A DNA stretch of 64,000 bases, from NCBI RefSeq assembly GCF_001865995.1, contig NZ_MLQQ01000018.1, positions 1-64,000 of the forward strand, read 5' to 3'. Made by a program: the position numbers and the translations under genes. Shown piece by piece: positions 1-8,171 of the stretch. How positions within the stretch are numbered: position 1 is the first letter of the stretch; each line of letters opens with the position of its first letter. Below the pieces are notes generated by a model that searched no databases, was not told where the DNA came from, and worked only from the letters and a program-made list of their open reading frames with translations. The stretch is from Anaerobacillus arseniciselenatis (GTDB lineage: Bacteria > Bacillota > Bacilli > Bacillales > Anaerobacillaceae).

Positions 1-2
1 TG

Positions 3-116
3 ATAAAAATTGATTATTTTTCAAACGGTATTAATATTATTATATTTTTGGTAAGTGTAGCAATTATCTTTTTTATTGAACCGTATTTGGTTAAATATAA
101 GAAAATTGAAAAATAG
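3..116 (+). CDS. C-terminal end of a membrane protein, truncated by the window edge
   Basis: An open frame enters from the left edge and stops at TAG 114-116. The 37 visible residues are a hydrophobic helix (IIIFLVSVAIIFFIEPY) followed by a short lysine-rich tail, as in the last transmembrane segment of a membrane protein. Its start lies outside the window and the family cannot be recognised. A weak hairpin (GATCA ... TGATC, about 118-139) follows the stop. Confidence 0.5.
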   Translation: MKIDYFSNGINIIIFLVSVAIIFFIEPYLVKYKKIEK

Positions 117-246
117 TGATCATCAACTAAGGTGATCGCTTTCTTTATAAAGTTAAAGAAACAAAACCGTTAAACATTTTAGTATCGAAAATAGCAAACC
201 CATTGAAGAATTGGGGAGTTGCCCTATAAAAAGAGGAGGAATGTTT

Positions 247-411
247 ATGGCTAATGAAATGTTTTTAATTATTCTTATTTTGTTCATTTTAGTTGGTATA
301 GTTTGCGGAGTATTACTAATCTTCTTTTGGATGAAAAGCAGTTATAGAAAAAAAGATACAAAAATAAAAGAGCTTCAAAATGAAATTGAGGAACTAAGAG
401 GAAAGAATTAA
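247..411 (+). CDS. Small single-pass membrane protein with a coiled-coil tail
   Basis: This 54-residue protein begins at the ATG six bases after GAGGAGGA. A second ATG at 241 is too close to the Shine-Dalgarno to be preferred. Residues about 5-30 are one strongly hydrophobic segment, followed by a basic stop (KSSYRKKD) and a short heptad-like helix rich in E, K and L. That layout suits a small membrane-anchored scaffold or phage/ICE accessory peptide. No family is recognised. It lies in the accessory island. Confidence 0.55.
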   Translation: MANEMFLIILILFILVGIVCGVLLIFFWMKSSYRKKDTKIKELQNEIEELRGKN

Positions 412-500
412 ATTCGAAATAGGTTTGCCAGTTGAAACCTTGTGAATTAATACACTTAAAGTAACGACGTGCGTTAGTTGAAGATCGGGGTTGTTTTTCT

Positions 501-644
501 TTGGCGAATTACAATTTGGATCCTCCACAACCTGGAACTAATGTTGAAGAAGATCAACTAATAAAAAAGTCATTTATTGCACAGTACAACGATACTGTGC
601 AACAGAAAATATACTTTACATTCTGGCGTGACTCCGGAAGCTAA
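501..644 (+). CDS. 47-residue hypothetical protein
   Basis: A TTG-started frame follows a GGGG-rich Shine-Dalgarno-like stretch and encodes a small soluble protein beginning MANYNLDPPQPG and ending FWRDSGS. A clean rho-independent hairpin sits directly after the stop, which supports a real transcription unit. No domain or family is recognised. It lies at the edge of a non-coding, apparently decayed stretch in the accessory island. Confidence 0.4.
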   Translation: MANYNLDPPQPGTNVEEDQLIKKSFIAQYNDTVQQKIYFTFWRDSGS

Positions 645-646
645 AA

Positions 647-672
647 GCCTAATTCCTCATTAGGCATTTAGT
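647..672 (+). terminator. Rho-independent terminator after the 47-residue ORF
   Basis: A perfect 7-bp stem GCCTAAT/ATTAGGC with a 5-base loop is followed by a short T-rich stretch, immediately downstream of the stop at 644. Confidence 0.55.
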
Positions 673-1111
673 CTTCAAAATCCTTGACGTTTTCTATTGG
701 TTGGTAAACGTGTTGGTGCAAGTGGTAAATTTCGTGGTGTAACTGGTGGTAAAAAACATGGCAGAGACAGTACATCCTTGTGGCTGTAATCAATTGCGGA
801 CAGGAGATCCACGAACAAATTAGTGCAGATATTATTGCCCGCGACCAATGACTTAACTTTTGTCCGTTGAGGGACCAATGCAGGACTGTTATAAATATGC
901 CAAATACGCACGCATGTTTAAGTATCATAGCACTGGCAATCGGATTCTAAGCATTAGATGGTGGGCCTCGATCCCTTTCCACCAAATGCAAAGAATCATG
1001 CGTTATAATGAATGGCAAGCAGCTCCGCTGTGGCTCTGATGCTCTTTTTTAAGGATGGTTGTACCGTTAGTGGCTCTATGTAAAGACAGTAATTCAGAAG
1101 ATTTGTTTTTC
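673..1111. other. Gene-poor, probably decayed stretch in the accessory island
   Basis: No convincing intact gene is seen on either strand. Short plus-strand fragments that look coding-like (for example NCGQEIHEQISADIIARDQ before a TGA, then NFCPLRDQC) occur in frames broken by stops, as expected for decayed coding DNA. Reverse ORFs here lack ribosome sites. The left end of the recombinase trio's element may lie in this stretch, but no inverted repeat could be matched by eye. Confidence 0.35.
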
Positions 1112-2089
1112 TTACTCATTTTTACAAACAGAATTAATTATTCCTTCTACTTTCTTGTAAACATATTGATGCTCATGAATTGTTATATTTTTATTTCTGG
1201 TATAGTTTGGGTTTATATAGTGTTCGGTCGAAGAGATAAACTCATGACCCAATAATTGTTGTACTATGAAAATGCTTGCACCTGCATCTATCATATAAGT
1301 TGCAAAAGAGTGTCGAATACTGTGAATGGTAACATGTGGTAAATTAGCTTTTTGTATGTATATATTTAAGATACTTCTTACATCACCATTAGAAAGTTTT
1401 TTTCCGTTCTTATTGAATAAGTAGTCACAGTCAGAAAGCATATTTATTTTTATATAGTGTTTTAGTACGTCACCAAACCCATTTCTTAAAGCAACAACCC
1501 TAGCTTTCTTTGTTTTCGTTTTCTTTAACAATAACATATCGCTTTCTAAATCTAACTCATTTACTTTTACGCCTAATAATTCAGAAATCCGCATTCCGGT
1601 AGAGAACAATAAACTAAAAAGAACAGCTTCATTAAAAATATTATCACTATGTGTTACGATACTATGAAATAATCTCAAGGTTTCATGTTTACTAAGAATA
1701 CGAATAGGTTTCCTTCTATCCTTATATTTTTTCAAATCAAATCTCATACTACTAGTAACGTCAGGAAAATTATCGTTTCTATATAAAAACTTGAAAAAGC
1801 TTTTCAACGCACTGGACAGTGAATTTAGTTTATGATAACTTACTCCAGCGCTTGCTTTTTCATAAAGGAATTCATCTAATAAGGTTGAATTTATTGGTGT
1901 ATAAATATCGCCACTATTTAATCTTATTACATGAATTTCTCTTAAATTAATTTCTTCAACTTTACAATTCAATTTCTGTGATAGGAAATTACAAAACGAC
2001 TTTAAACCTCTTAAGTAGTTAATTTTTGTAGAGTCAGCTAATTTACTAATCCTTTTAAATTCCTCTATTTTTAAATTAAGATTACACAT
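1112..2089 (-). CDS. Tyrosine recombinase, third gene of a recombinase trio (RitC-like)
   Basis: This 325-residue site-specific recombinase has the full tyrosine-recombinase catalytic set in its C-terminal half: Arg in TGMRISELLG, the HxxRH box IHSIRHSFAT, and the late LLGHEF ... STEHYIN His/Tyr motif. An N-terminal SAM-like core-binding domain fills roughly residues 10-105. Its ATG lies 3 bp after the stop of the upstream recombinase, so the two are probably translationally coupled. Three adjacent, same-strand tyrosine recombinases of unequal sequence are the hallmark of RIT elements. Function is inferred from family only; the recombination target is unknown. Confidence 0.85.
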   Translation of the reverse strand: MCNLNLKIEEFKRISKLADSTKINYLRGLKSFCNFLSQKLNCKVEEINLREIHVIRLNSGDIYTPINSTLLDEFLYEKASAGVSYHKLNSLSSALKSFFKFLYRNDNFPDVTSSMRFDLKKYKDRRKPIRILSKHETLRLFHSIVTHSDNIFNEAVLFSLLFSTGMRISELLGVKVNELDLESDMLLLKKTKTKKARVVALRNGFGDVLKHYIKINMLSDCDYLFNKNGKKLSNGDVRSILNIYIQKANLPHVTIHSIRHSFATYMIDAGASIFIVQQLLGHEFISSTEHYINPNYTRNKNITIHEHQYVYKKVEGIINSVCKNE

Positions 2090-2092
2090 ATC

Positions 2093-3163
2093 TTAGTCTT
2101 CAACTCCAATCATATGCCTTAATAACTTTTCAAAAGGAAACGGATACTTCCCCATAACTTCATCTTTTAAGTCATGTGGGTGTAATTTGGTATAGATTGA
2201 TGTTGTTTCTATATGCTCGTGTCCTAATACTTGTTGAAGGATGTTAATGCTCATTCCTTGCTTTAAAGATTGAACTGAAAATGAATGTCTAAACGCGTGA
2301 GGAGAGTATTCATTTTCAATTCCCAGAGTTTTTTGCAAGTTTTCTAACATTTTCTGTATTGATCTTACTAGAACGGGTTTCCTGTTATCGTAGATCCTTT
2401 TTGAAAAAAGGTGGCGCTCATCAGAATAATTTATTTTCTTGATTCCAGTTCTAGATAAAAAATCAATAACCACCTTTTTTACTTCAGGGTACATAGGAAT
2501 GTATCTTTCCTTATTCCCCTTACCTTTACGTATGAAAATTACATTATCATCGACCATAAAATCTCCAATTCTGACATTAACTAATTCACTAATTCTACAA
2601 CCGGTCCCCAATAGGAAGTAGAGTACAGTGTAATTAAAGAATGGAGAGGAAGTTTCTAACGATTTATTTAATAAAGCCTGAATCACTTCTGTTGGTATAT
2701 ATCTAGGCAATTTTGTCTCCTTATACATTTCGAAACGATTTCTTATATCCTCGGATATATACTTTTTTGTATAAGCAAATTTAATCAATGCATTAACAAT
2801 GGCCTGATAAGTATTTTTAGTCCCTAAAGAAATATTCCCTTTTTTAACGATTGTCTCCTTGTAAAAGTCATCCATGATATTTTCATTTAAATCAAGTAAA
2901 CTAAAGTTAGGATCAATTTTATTTAGAAATTTTTTAAATCTTTCAAAAAAATGAATGTAATAATATAAAGTATCGTCCGTTTTCCTTCCATTTTCTAAAT
3001 CCTTTTCAATCTTTATTTTAAATTCATTTATTATCTCAATAGCAGTTTTGGATGATTCAATTCTTCTATTACCTTGCAATAAATTTATAAAATCTTTTAA
3101 TTCTATTCCATAATGTTCGCAAATAACTTCCGGTTCAATTCCAGGACGCACCTCAATGTGCAT
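2093..3163 (-). CDS. Tyrosine recombinase, second gene of the trio (RitB-like)
   Basis: This tyrosine recombinase of 356 residues is read from the ATG at 3163, nine bases after AAAGGAG. The ATG at 3172 abuts that site and is unlikely to be used. Catalytic residues are complete: GTGCRISELVNV (Arg), SPHAFRHSFS (His-x-x-Arg-His) and VLGHEHIETTSIY (His, Tyr). It overlaps the end of the upstream recombinase by 11 bp and is followed almost directly by the third, so all three form one operon. The overlap implies coordinated production, as in RIT elements. Confidence 0.85.
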   Translation of the reverse strand: MHIEVRPGIEPEVICEHYGIELKDFINLLQGNRRIESSKTAIEIINEFKIKIEKDLENGRKTDDTLYYYIHFFERFKKFLNKIDPNFSLLDLNENIMDDFYKETIVKKGNISLGTKNTYQAIVNALIKFAYTKKYISEDIRNRFEMYKETKLPRYIPTEVIQALLNKSLETSSPFFNYTVLYFLLGTGCRISELVNVRIGDFMVDDNVIFIRKGKGNKERYIPMYPEVKKVVIDFLSRTGIKKINYSDERHLFSKRIYDNRKPVLVRSIQKMLENLQKTLGIENEYSPHAFRHSFSVQSLKQGMSINILQQVLGHEHIETTSIYTKLHPHDLKDEVMGKYPFPFEKLLRHMIGVED

Positions 3164-4220
3164 GGCTTTCATCTCCTTTTGACAATTGCTGTAATGGATT
3201 GAATGGCAAAGAATTCTGAAGTAACCTTTTTACACTTTTATGAACATAGTACTCAGTAGATGTCCTGTGTAAATGTCCCATTGATTTTGATACTTCTTCA
3301 AAGTCATTTAGATTATCAAGTGCATTTGTTGCATAAGTATGTCTTAAAGCCATTGCATTAATCTTTGCTTTCCCAAAAGCCTTTTTATTAAATCTAAGGA
3401 TCATGCTTGAAACTCCTGTACGAGATAAAGGTTCTCCAAATGAATTAATAAAAACAGAATCATGATTTGGATTAAAGTTATTTCTAATTTCTAAATATCT
3501 TTTGAAAACCTTTGATAAATCTTTACTTATTTTTAATGTTCTTTGACCTGACTTCTCACAAAATAGGGTAATTAGGGATTCACTAGGTCTTATACTATCT
3601 ATATCAAGCCTCGTAACTTCAATTGGCCTGCAACCTAATTCCATAATTAAAAGTAAAATGCACAAATCCCTAATTTTAAAATTACTGTATTGTTCCGTTG
3701 TTTCCACTAATTTAATTATGTCTTGGGTGGCAGAGTATGCATTGGTGCGTTTACCTTGGTTTATTAACGATGGCGGTACACTATAATCAAAAAGAATCCT
3801 CTTATTCTTCCTAAGAAAATTGACAAACAATTGGACGACAAATAAATACTTATAAATGGTATTTTCCTGAATTTCTCCATTATTATGTCTCTGAATAAGG
3901 TAATCCTCATAACTTATAATTTCTTTCAAGGTTAGTTCAGATAAAGTTTTTTCAAAATCATTTTCTATTTTTTTATTTTTAGTTATGAACTTAGTGAAGC
4001 ATTTAAGTTTTCGTATCCAACTTTCAATACTGCTGAGAGTATATCTTTTTTCAACCTCTAAATATTTAAAAAATAAACTCATTGTTGAATCTAAAGAACT
4101 TTTCCATGTCCTCTGTGGTTTATGTCTTTGCATAATTTCAAAAGACTTTCCTTTAATAGAAGTATCTTTAAATTCCTGTTCTACAAAAGGAACTGAATGA
4201 TCTTTCGCTAAAATACCCAT
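3153..4220 (-). CDS. Tyrosine recombinase, first gene of the trio (RitA-like), altered His box
   Basis: This 355-residue recombinase starts at an ATG preceded by AAGGAG. The first catalytic Arg (GCRPIEVTRL) and the C-terminal GHLHRTSTEYY motif are present. The HxxRH box reads MALRH, so the first His is replaced by Met, unlike its two partners. It may therefore be impaired in one catalytic step, or act mainly as a structural or DNA-binding member of the trio. The upstream 280 bp (4221-4500) is AT-rich and contains an inverted repeat CTTCTTTAAA ... TTTAAAGAAG (about 4312-4384) that could be a terminal or regulatory sequence. Confidence 0.82.
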   Translation of the reverse strand: MGILAKDHSVPFVEQEFKDTSIKGKSFEIMQRHKPQRTWKSSLDSTMSLFFKYLEVEKRYTLSSIESWIRKLKCFTKFITKNKKIENDFEKTLSELTLKEIISYEDYLIQRHNNGEIQENTIYKYLFVVQLFVNFLRKNKRILFDYSVPPSLINQGKRTNAYSATQDIIKLVETTEQYSNFKIRDLCILLLIMELGCRPIEVTRLDIDSIRPSESLITLFCEKSGQRTLKISKDLSKVFKRYLEIRNNFNPNHDSVFINSFGEPLSRTGVSSMILRFNKKAFGKAKINAMALRHTYATNALDNLNDFEEVSKSMGHLHRTSTEYYVHKSVKRLLQNSLPFNPLQQLSKGDESHAH

Positions 4221-4500
4221 ATTTTTTCTCCTTATTTTGACAATTTTTTTAAACTTTCTATTTTATAATGGAATATGAAAACAGTTTCTTTAATTACTTT
4301 ATAAGACTGCTTCTTCTTTAAAGATGCATTTTTAATAACAATTTTGAGAAGGTATGTTATTGATATTTACATATTTAAAGAAGAACTAATAATATAATTT
4401 CCACTTTTTTACTTTTTATTCGTATTATTTTTATAATACGAACTTTCCTTTATCATGGTAAAGGATTTGTGATTGAAATTATATATAGGAGGTGTTGGAT

Positions 4501-4644
4501 ATGTTAAACCATAATCATATTAAAAAGATTTTCCTGACAAATGAAGTAATTATTTATAATCAAGATTATGTTTTAAACCATTTATCTCGACACAAGCACA
4601 ATCATAAATCAATACTTAACCACGATAATAGGTTGCACTTTTAA
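4501..4644 (+). CDS. 47-residue His/Asn-rich small protein
   Basis: The frame opens with ATG eight bases after a strong AGGAGG and runs to TAA. The peptide is rich in His and Asn (MLNHNHIKKIF ... HKHNHKSILNHDN) and has no hydrophobic segment. It sits 55 bp upstream of the unknown HTH-like gene and may be a leader or partner of it. No family is recognised; the strong ribosome site is the main support. Confidence 0.4.
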   Translation: MLNHNHIKKIFLTNEVIIYNQDYVLNHLSRHKHNHKSILNHDNRLHF

Positions 4645-4699
4645 AAGTGGAACGGTGATATGAGAATTTTGTTAAAGTACGCTAATTTTGGTGATAAAT

Positions 4700-5560
4700 A
4701 TGCAACAGACACTGGAATTACTGCTTAACAGACATTCTGATATTAGCTTAGGTCTTAAAAAATATTTAAAGGGGGAGATAAACGAAGAAAAATATATTAA
4801 TACTCGTAAGGACGCAAATGGGAGAGTATCGTTACAGTGGCCGGAATTGACCTTTTTGAGAAGTGATATGGAACTATATGCAAAATACTTATTAAGTTTA
4901 TCCTTAAAAGGACGTAGATTAGTTCTTTTAGAAGATGAAACAACTGGCTTTTCAAGACAACAATTATATGATCTTTATGGGATATCAAGTGATACAGTTA
5001 GTAGATACCTTCGCAGAAGCCAGCAAAACGAGGATAAAAAGAGAAAAAAACGTTCTCCGGAAATACGTGATATGACAGAGTATCAAAAAGTTTCAAAAGA
5101 AGTAGTAGCTTTTTTTGCAATATTAGCAAGAGTTCCTTTTTCATGGCTAAATGAAGAAAAACCAGATTTGGAATGGAGTATATATCACTTTAATTTTTTA
5201 CAAACTCCTAGAATGAGTTTATTCGACCTTAAGAACTTTTTGGAAAATCACTCCGAAAAGCTACATCATGATGTGATAGGGATCATAGTTAATGGTGGTA
5301 TTAAACATCCTCTTTACTTACGTTTGGAATGGTTTCGAGGTGGTTTTATAATTGAGGTTTTTAATCCTATATGTAGGCCATCTGAAATTATTCCTTTAGT
5401 ATTACTGTTGCAGCAATTTAATTATGATATTGGCTATATGGATACGGTAATAGACTCACAAAAAAACTATGCTTTTATTTGTAAATATAAAAGTAGTACA
5501 CCAATTTGTTTACCTATGGAATATAGAAAACCCATCACTTTATTAAGTGGAACCATATGA
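4700..5560 (+). CDS. Unknown protein with a helix-turn-helix-like segment, island-borne
   Basis: This 286-residue protein is read from the ATG at 4700, which follows GGTGA by five bases; in-frame TTG and GTG codons lie at 4688 and 4691. Residues about 70-105 (SRQQLYDLYGISSDTVSRYL then a Lys/Arg-rich stretch) resemble a helix-turn-helix with a basic tail, so DNA binding is likely. The C-terminal half is mixed alpha/beta with no recognised fold. It is divergent from the recombinase trio and could regulate or assist it, but that is inference from position. A hairpin terminator follows directly. Confidence 0.6.
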   Translation: MQQTLELLLNRHSDISLGLKKYLKGEINEEKYINTRKDANGRVSLQWPELTFLRSDMELYAKYLLSLSLKGRRLVLLEDETTGFSRQQLYDLYGISSDTVSRYLRRSQQNEDKKRKKRSPEIRDMTEYQKVSKEVVAFFAILARVPFSWLNEEKPDLEWSIYHFNFLQTPRMSLFDLKNFLENHSEKLHHDVIGIIVNGGIKHPLYLRLEWFRGGFIIEVFNPICRPSEIIPLVLLLQQFNYDIGYMDTVIDSQKNYAFICKYKSSTPICLPMEYRKPITLLSGTI

Positions 5561-5579
5561 TTCAACGGTAAAATGTTGA

Positions 5580-5607
5580 GCCTCCTTATTATAAGGAGGT
5601 TTTTTTT
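5580..5607 (+). terminator. Terminator whose 3' arm is also the next gene's ribosome site
   Basis: The hairpin CCTCCTTA-TTA-TAAGGAGG is followed by eight T residues. The 3' arm TAAGGAGG is also an ideal Shine-Dalgarno for the ATG at 5608, so when the hairpin forms the site is buried. It can end the upstream transcript and gate translation of any read-through. Confidence 0.65.
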
Positions 5608-5784
5608 ATGACGAAAAATAAAGAATTGGAAATTAAGCTTATGAGAGATAAGGGGCTTGAAATTTTAAGAAAGTGGGCAGAAGAACTAAACAAAGAGAAC
5701 GATGAACAAGAATTATTAATAAGTGAGGTTGAGAAAAATGATGAAACTAGTAAGAGATACCATAAAGATAAAAGACCAAAATAA
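5608..5784 (+). CDS. 58-residue charged hypothetical protein
   Basis: A small Glu/Lys-rich, helix-forming protein (starts MTKNKELEIKLMRDKG, ends KDKRPK) is translated from an ATG placed after TAAGGAGG. It has no membrane segment or recognised domain. Its ribosome site lies inside the terminator hairpin of the upstream gene, so expression should depend on read-through or internal initiation. Similar short charged ORFs are common beside integrase modules. Confidence 0.5.
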   Translation: MTKNKELEIKLMRDKGLEILRKWAEELNKENDEQELLISEVEKNDETSKRYHKDKRPK

Positions 5785-5950
5785 CTTTGGCTATTTGTGT
5801 TGGTTTTATAAGTGAAAAGAACCGTGATGGAGTAATAGAGTGAAATAAGCGAGGGAATTTATTACTGAAAAAAATAGACTCTTTATGCTGTAGGTACAGC
5901 CTATTCGGTAAAAATTATCAATTTAAATTTTATTTAAACGAAGTACAAAG

Positions 5951-5969
5951 TGTGAATTAAATATTCACA
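5951..5969. promoter_or_regulatory. Palindromic operator candidate upstream of the excisionase
   Basis: TGTGAAT-TAAAT-ATTCACA is a perfect 7+7 palindrome placed 17 bp before the excisionase start. That is a typical spot for a repressor or for Xis autoregulation. The protein that binds it is unknown. Confidence 0.4.
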
Positions 5970-5985
5970 TTTAGAAAGGAAGAGA

Positions 5986-6168
5986 ATGAATAAATTTGAA
6001 AATCTAAAAGATGTTTTAACAGTAAAAGATATTGCTGAGTTTTTAGGCATAGGTCGTGGACAGGCATATGAATTAGTGCATTCAGGTTGTTTTCATGTAG
6101 TACGAGTAGGGAGCAGAATCCTAGTTCCTAAAAAGTCTTTTCAAAAATGGTTCGAGGGACAATTGTAA
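5986..6168 (+). CDS. Excisionase-family helix-turn-helix protein
   Basis: This 60-residue protein of the excisionase/MerR-like DNA-binding family contains LTVKDIAEFLGIGRGQAYELV, the winged-helix recognition segment, and ends in VPKKSFQKWFEG. It starts at ATG after GAAAGGAAGAG. Such proteins bend DNA and steer a neighbouring integrase toward excision. The integrase gene begins 130 bp downstream, giving the usual xis-int pair. It probably controls excision of the island from tRNA-Sec. Confidence 0.8.
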   Translation: MNKFENLKDVLTVKDIAEFLGIGRGQAYELVHSGCFHVVRVGSRILVPKKSFQKWFEGQL

Positions 6169-6298
6169 TGTTTATTTATAAATTTATTTGTGGCACCTAA
6201 ACTTATATACCATTTTTTGTTTAAAGCATGTGAAAATTTTCAATACTGTAAATGGTGCGAGTTTGGTGCCCAGCCGAAAAAAAGGAGGTTAATAATTA

Positions 6299-7462
6299 TT
6301 GGCTGGACATATCAAACAAGATAAAAAAACAGGAAAGTGGCTCTTTATTGTCGAGGCGGGTAAAGATGCAAAAGGCAATAGAAAGCGTCAAGTACGAAAA
6401 GGTTTTAAAAACAAAACCGAAGCCAAAAATGCTTTGGCAATCGCCATTGCTGATCATCAAAAAAAGGAATTGGCTACGGAAGATAAGGCTGAAACGATGA
6501 CGGTTGGTAATTATCTCGACTATTGGCTAAAAACGTATGCTGAAACTAACACCGCTCACAATACTTTCAAAGCTTATGAACGAATCATTCGAGTCCATTT
6601 AAAACCAGATCTTGGACACCTACAATTAAATGAATTAAAAGTGAGAGATATTCAGCATTACTATTCAACAAAGGTAAAATCGGAGAATAGTGAAGAAAAT
6701 AGCGAGAATGCAGAAAAGTTATCAAAACAGTCCGTGTTACACCACCATCGAGTACTATGTAAGGCTTTAAATGATGCTCTTGATTGGGAGTTTGTTAAGA
6801 AAAATGTCGCACGAAAAGCGAAACCACCAAAACCGGATAAGGCCCCCTTCACGACCTATTCTAAGGGAGAACTTGAATTACTACTTGAATGTGCAAAAGG
6901 GTCTGAGATCTATTATCCGATATTTTTGGGGGCAGCGTACACAGGTGCTCGATTAGGAGAGTTAAGAGCATTAACATGGGGAGACATTGATTTTAACAAA
7001 AGAAAAATGTATATTACCAAGTCTGCCTATGATAAGAAAGGCGAAGGGGTTAAGATCAAGAATGCTACTAAAAATGGACAGCATAGAGCAATCGCGATGG
7101 GAAAGCGCCTCATTGAATTTCTGAAACGTCATAAAGAAAATTATGAAAAAAAGAAAGCCTTATTAGGCCCGACCTTTAATCCAAACGATCTCGTTTTTTT
7201 CAATACAAAAGGAAATTACTTAGATGTAAGGGATTTGGCAAGGGCTTATAAAAAAGCGGTCAAAGAAGCAAACCTACAGGATAGTCGTTTTCACGATTTA
7301 CGTCACAGTCATGCGACGATTTTACTTCAAAACAATGTTCACCCAAAAGTGGTAAGTGAACGTTTAGGTCATACGAAAGTAAGCATTACACTCGATCTAT
7401 ATAGTCATGTAAATCCCTTACTCCAAGATGGTGCTGCTCAAGCTTTTGATGATGCCTTTTAA
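6299..7462 (+). CDS. int: Tn916-type tyrosine integrase of the island
   Basis: This 387-residue integrase uses a TTG start after AAAGGAGG. Domain order is an AP2-like arm-binding domain (about 1-50, GKWLFIVEAG), a SAM-like core-binding domain (about 65-165) and the catalytic domain. Active-site motifs are TGARLGELRAL (Arg), FHDLRHSHAT (His-x-x-Arg-His), RLGHTKVSIT (His) and LDLYSHV (Tyr). It is complete and its gene ends 102 bp from the 3' end of the tRNA-Sec gene, with only a terminator between. Position and orientation indicate that the element inserted at the tRNA-Sec 3' end, with this gene at the right border. Confidence 0.92.
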   Translation: MAGHIKQDKKTGKWLFIVEAGKDAKGNRKRQVRKGFKNKTEAKNALAIAIADHQKKELATEDKAETMTVGNYLDYWLKTYAETNTAHNTFKAYERIIRVHLKPDLGHLQLNELKVRDIQHYYSTKVKSENSEENSENAEKLSKQSVLHHHRVLCKALNDALDWEFVKKNVARKAKPPKPDKAPFTTYSKGELELLLECAKGSEIYYPIFLGAAYTGARLGELRALTWGDIDFNKRKMYITKSAYDKKGEGVKIKNATKNGQHRAIAMGKRLIEFLKRHKENYEKKKALLGPTFNPNDLVFFNTKGNYLDVRDLARAYKKAVKEANLQDSRFHDLRHSHATILLQNNVHPKVVSERLGHTKVSITLDLYSHVNPLLQDGAAQAFDDAF

Positions 7463-7465
7463 AAA

Positions 7466-7500
7466 GAATGGGCACCTCTTGGGCACCCATTCCTCTAATT
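7466..7500 (+). terminator. Terminator after the integrase
   Basis: GAATGGG ... CCCATTC forms a 7-bp stem four bases after the integrase stop. The T-tract is interrupted, so termination may be partial. Confidence 0.5.
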
Positions 7501-7564
7501 TTAAATTTTATGTAGCTTGTGCAGTCAATTGATGAAGCTTGCTAACCCTTGATATAAAAGGGTT

Positions 7565-7660
7565 TGGCGGGACTGTGTGGGAATCGAACCCACCGAAGAC
7601 GGCACGCGCCTCCCTAAGGTTTTGAAGACCTCGGCAAACACCAGTTACACAACCAGCCCC
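7565..7660 (-). tRNA. selC: tRNA-Sec (anticodon UCA)
   Basis: The minus strand folds as a selenocysteine tRNA. It has a long acceptor arm beginning GGGGCUG and ending CAGUCCCG, an encoded CCA, anticodon loop CUUCAAA (UCA, reads UGA), a large extra arm, and a T-arm GUGGGUUCGAUUCCCAC. At about 96 nt it is longer than ordinary tRNAs, as expected for tRNA-Sec. It is charged with Ser by SerRS and converted by SelA, both part of known Sec biology. Its 3' end faces the integrase, marking it as the island's attachment site. Confidence 0.93.
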
Positions 7661-7674
7661 ATATAATTTTAAAA

Positions 7675-7703
7675 AGAGTAACAATATTTTAAGGGAAGTA
7701 CAA
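7675..7703 (-). promoter_or_regulatory. Candidate promoter of tRNA-Sec
   Basis: On the minus strand TTGTAC and TACTCT are spaced by 17 bp and lie about 15 bp upstream of the tRNA 5' end. This fits a sigma-A-type promoter with a non-consensus -10. Confidence 0.4.
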
Positions 7704-8018
7704 GCTTTCATCATGCACTAATATATTTTACAGCTTATAACTCTATCGGTCAAGTTATCGTTGTATAGTCCTATATTTTAAAATATTCATAAAATAAAAA
7801 CTGTGAAATCGCAAAAAGTGGATATTGAGAATTGTTACTAATGTTCATAAGTTTGTAACATTTGAATATGTATTAAAAAAGTAAGTTTTTCAGCATTAAA
7901 AATTGACTCATCATCAGAGTTCTCGGCAATTAACAAAATGGAGTAAATACCTAAAGTCTAAGATGAAACAACAAAGAGAACCTTTACAAAATCAAAAAGA
8001 ATACGAGGAGAGGATACT
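7704..8018. other. AT-rich intergenic stretch without a recognised gene
   Basis: The 315 bp between the tRNA-Sec promoter and the next small ORF contains only short, unsupported frames. No hairpin or family repeat was recognised. Confidence 0.5.
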
Positions 8019-8171
8019 GTGAAGTTGTTTAGGAGGAAAAAAATTTCTGGGGCGATGGGGATGAACGGTAAAGTGAATATGCAAAAGCTAGAAGAACGTC
8101 AATGGGTATTAAATATGTTTCAACGAAAAGGATATATAGTAGATCGAAATTCTATGAAAGAAGGGAAATGA
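8019..8171 (+). CDS. 50-residue basic hypothetical protein
   Basis: A GTG start follows GAGGAGAGG and opens a small basic frame (VKLFRRKKISG ... RNSMKEGK). It lacks a membrane segment and a recognised family. A terminator hairpin overlaps its last codons, which supports a monocistronic small gene. It is the first ORF on the chromosomal side of tRNA-Sec. Confidence 0.45.
   Translation: MKLFRRKKISGAMGMNGKVNMQKLEERQWVLNMFQRKGYIVDRNSMKEGK

Noticed and set aside
668-928. Reverse ORF of 86 residues
   Set aside because: No ribosome site, low-complexity His/Tyr-rich translation and no sign of a real protein.
1112-4220. Tn554-type tnpABC transposon
   Set aside because: Tn554 has a ~630-residue TnpB and a ~125-residue TnpC; here all three proteins are 325-356 residues and tyrosine recombinases.
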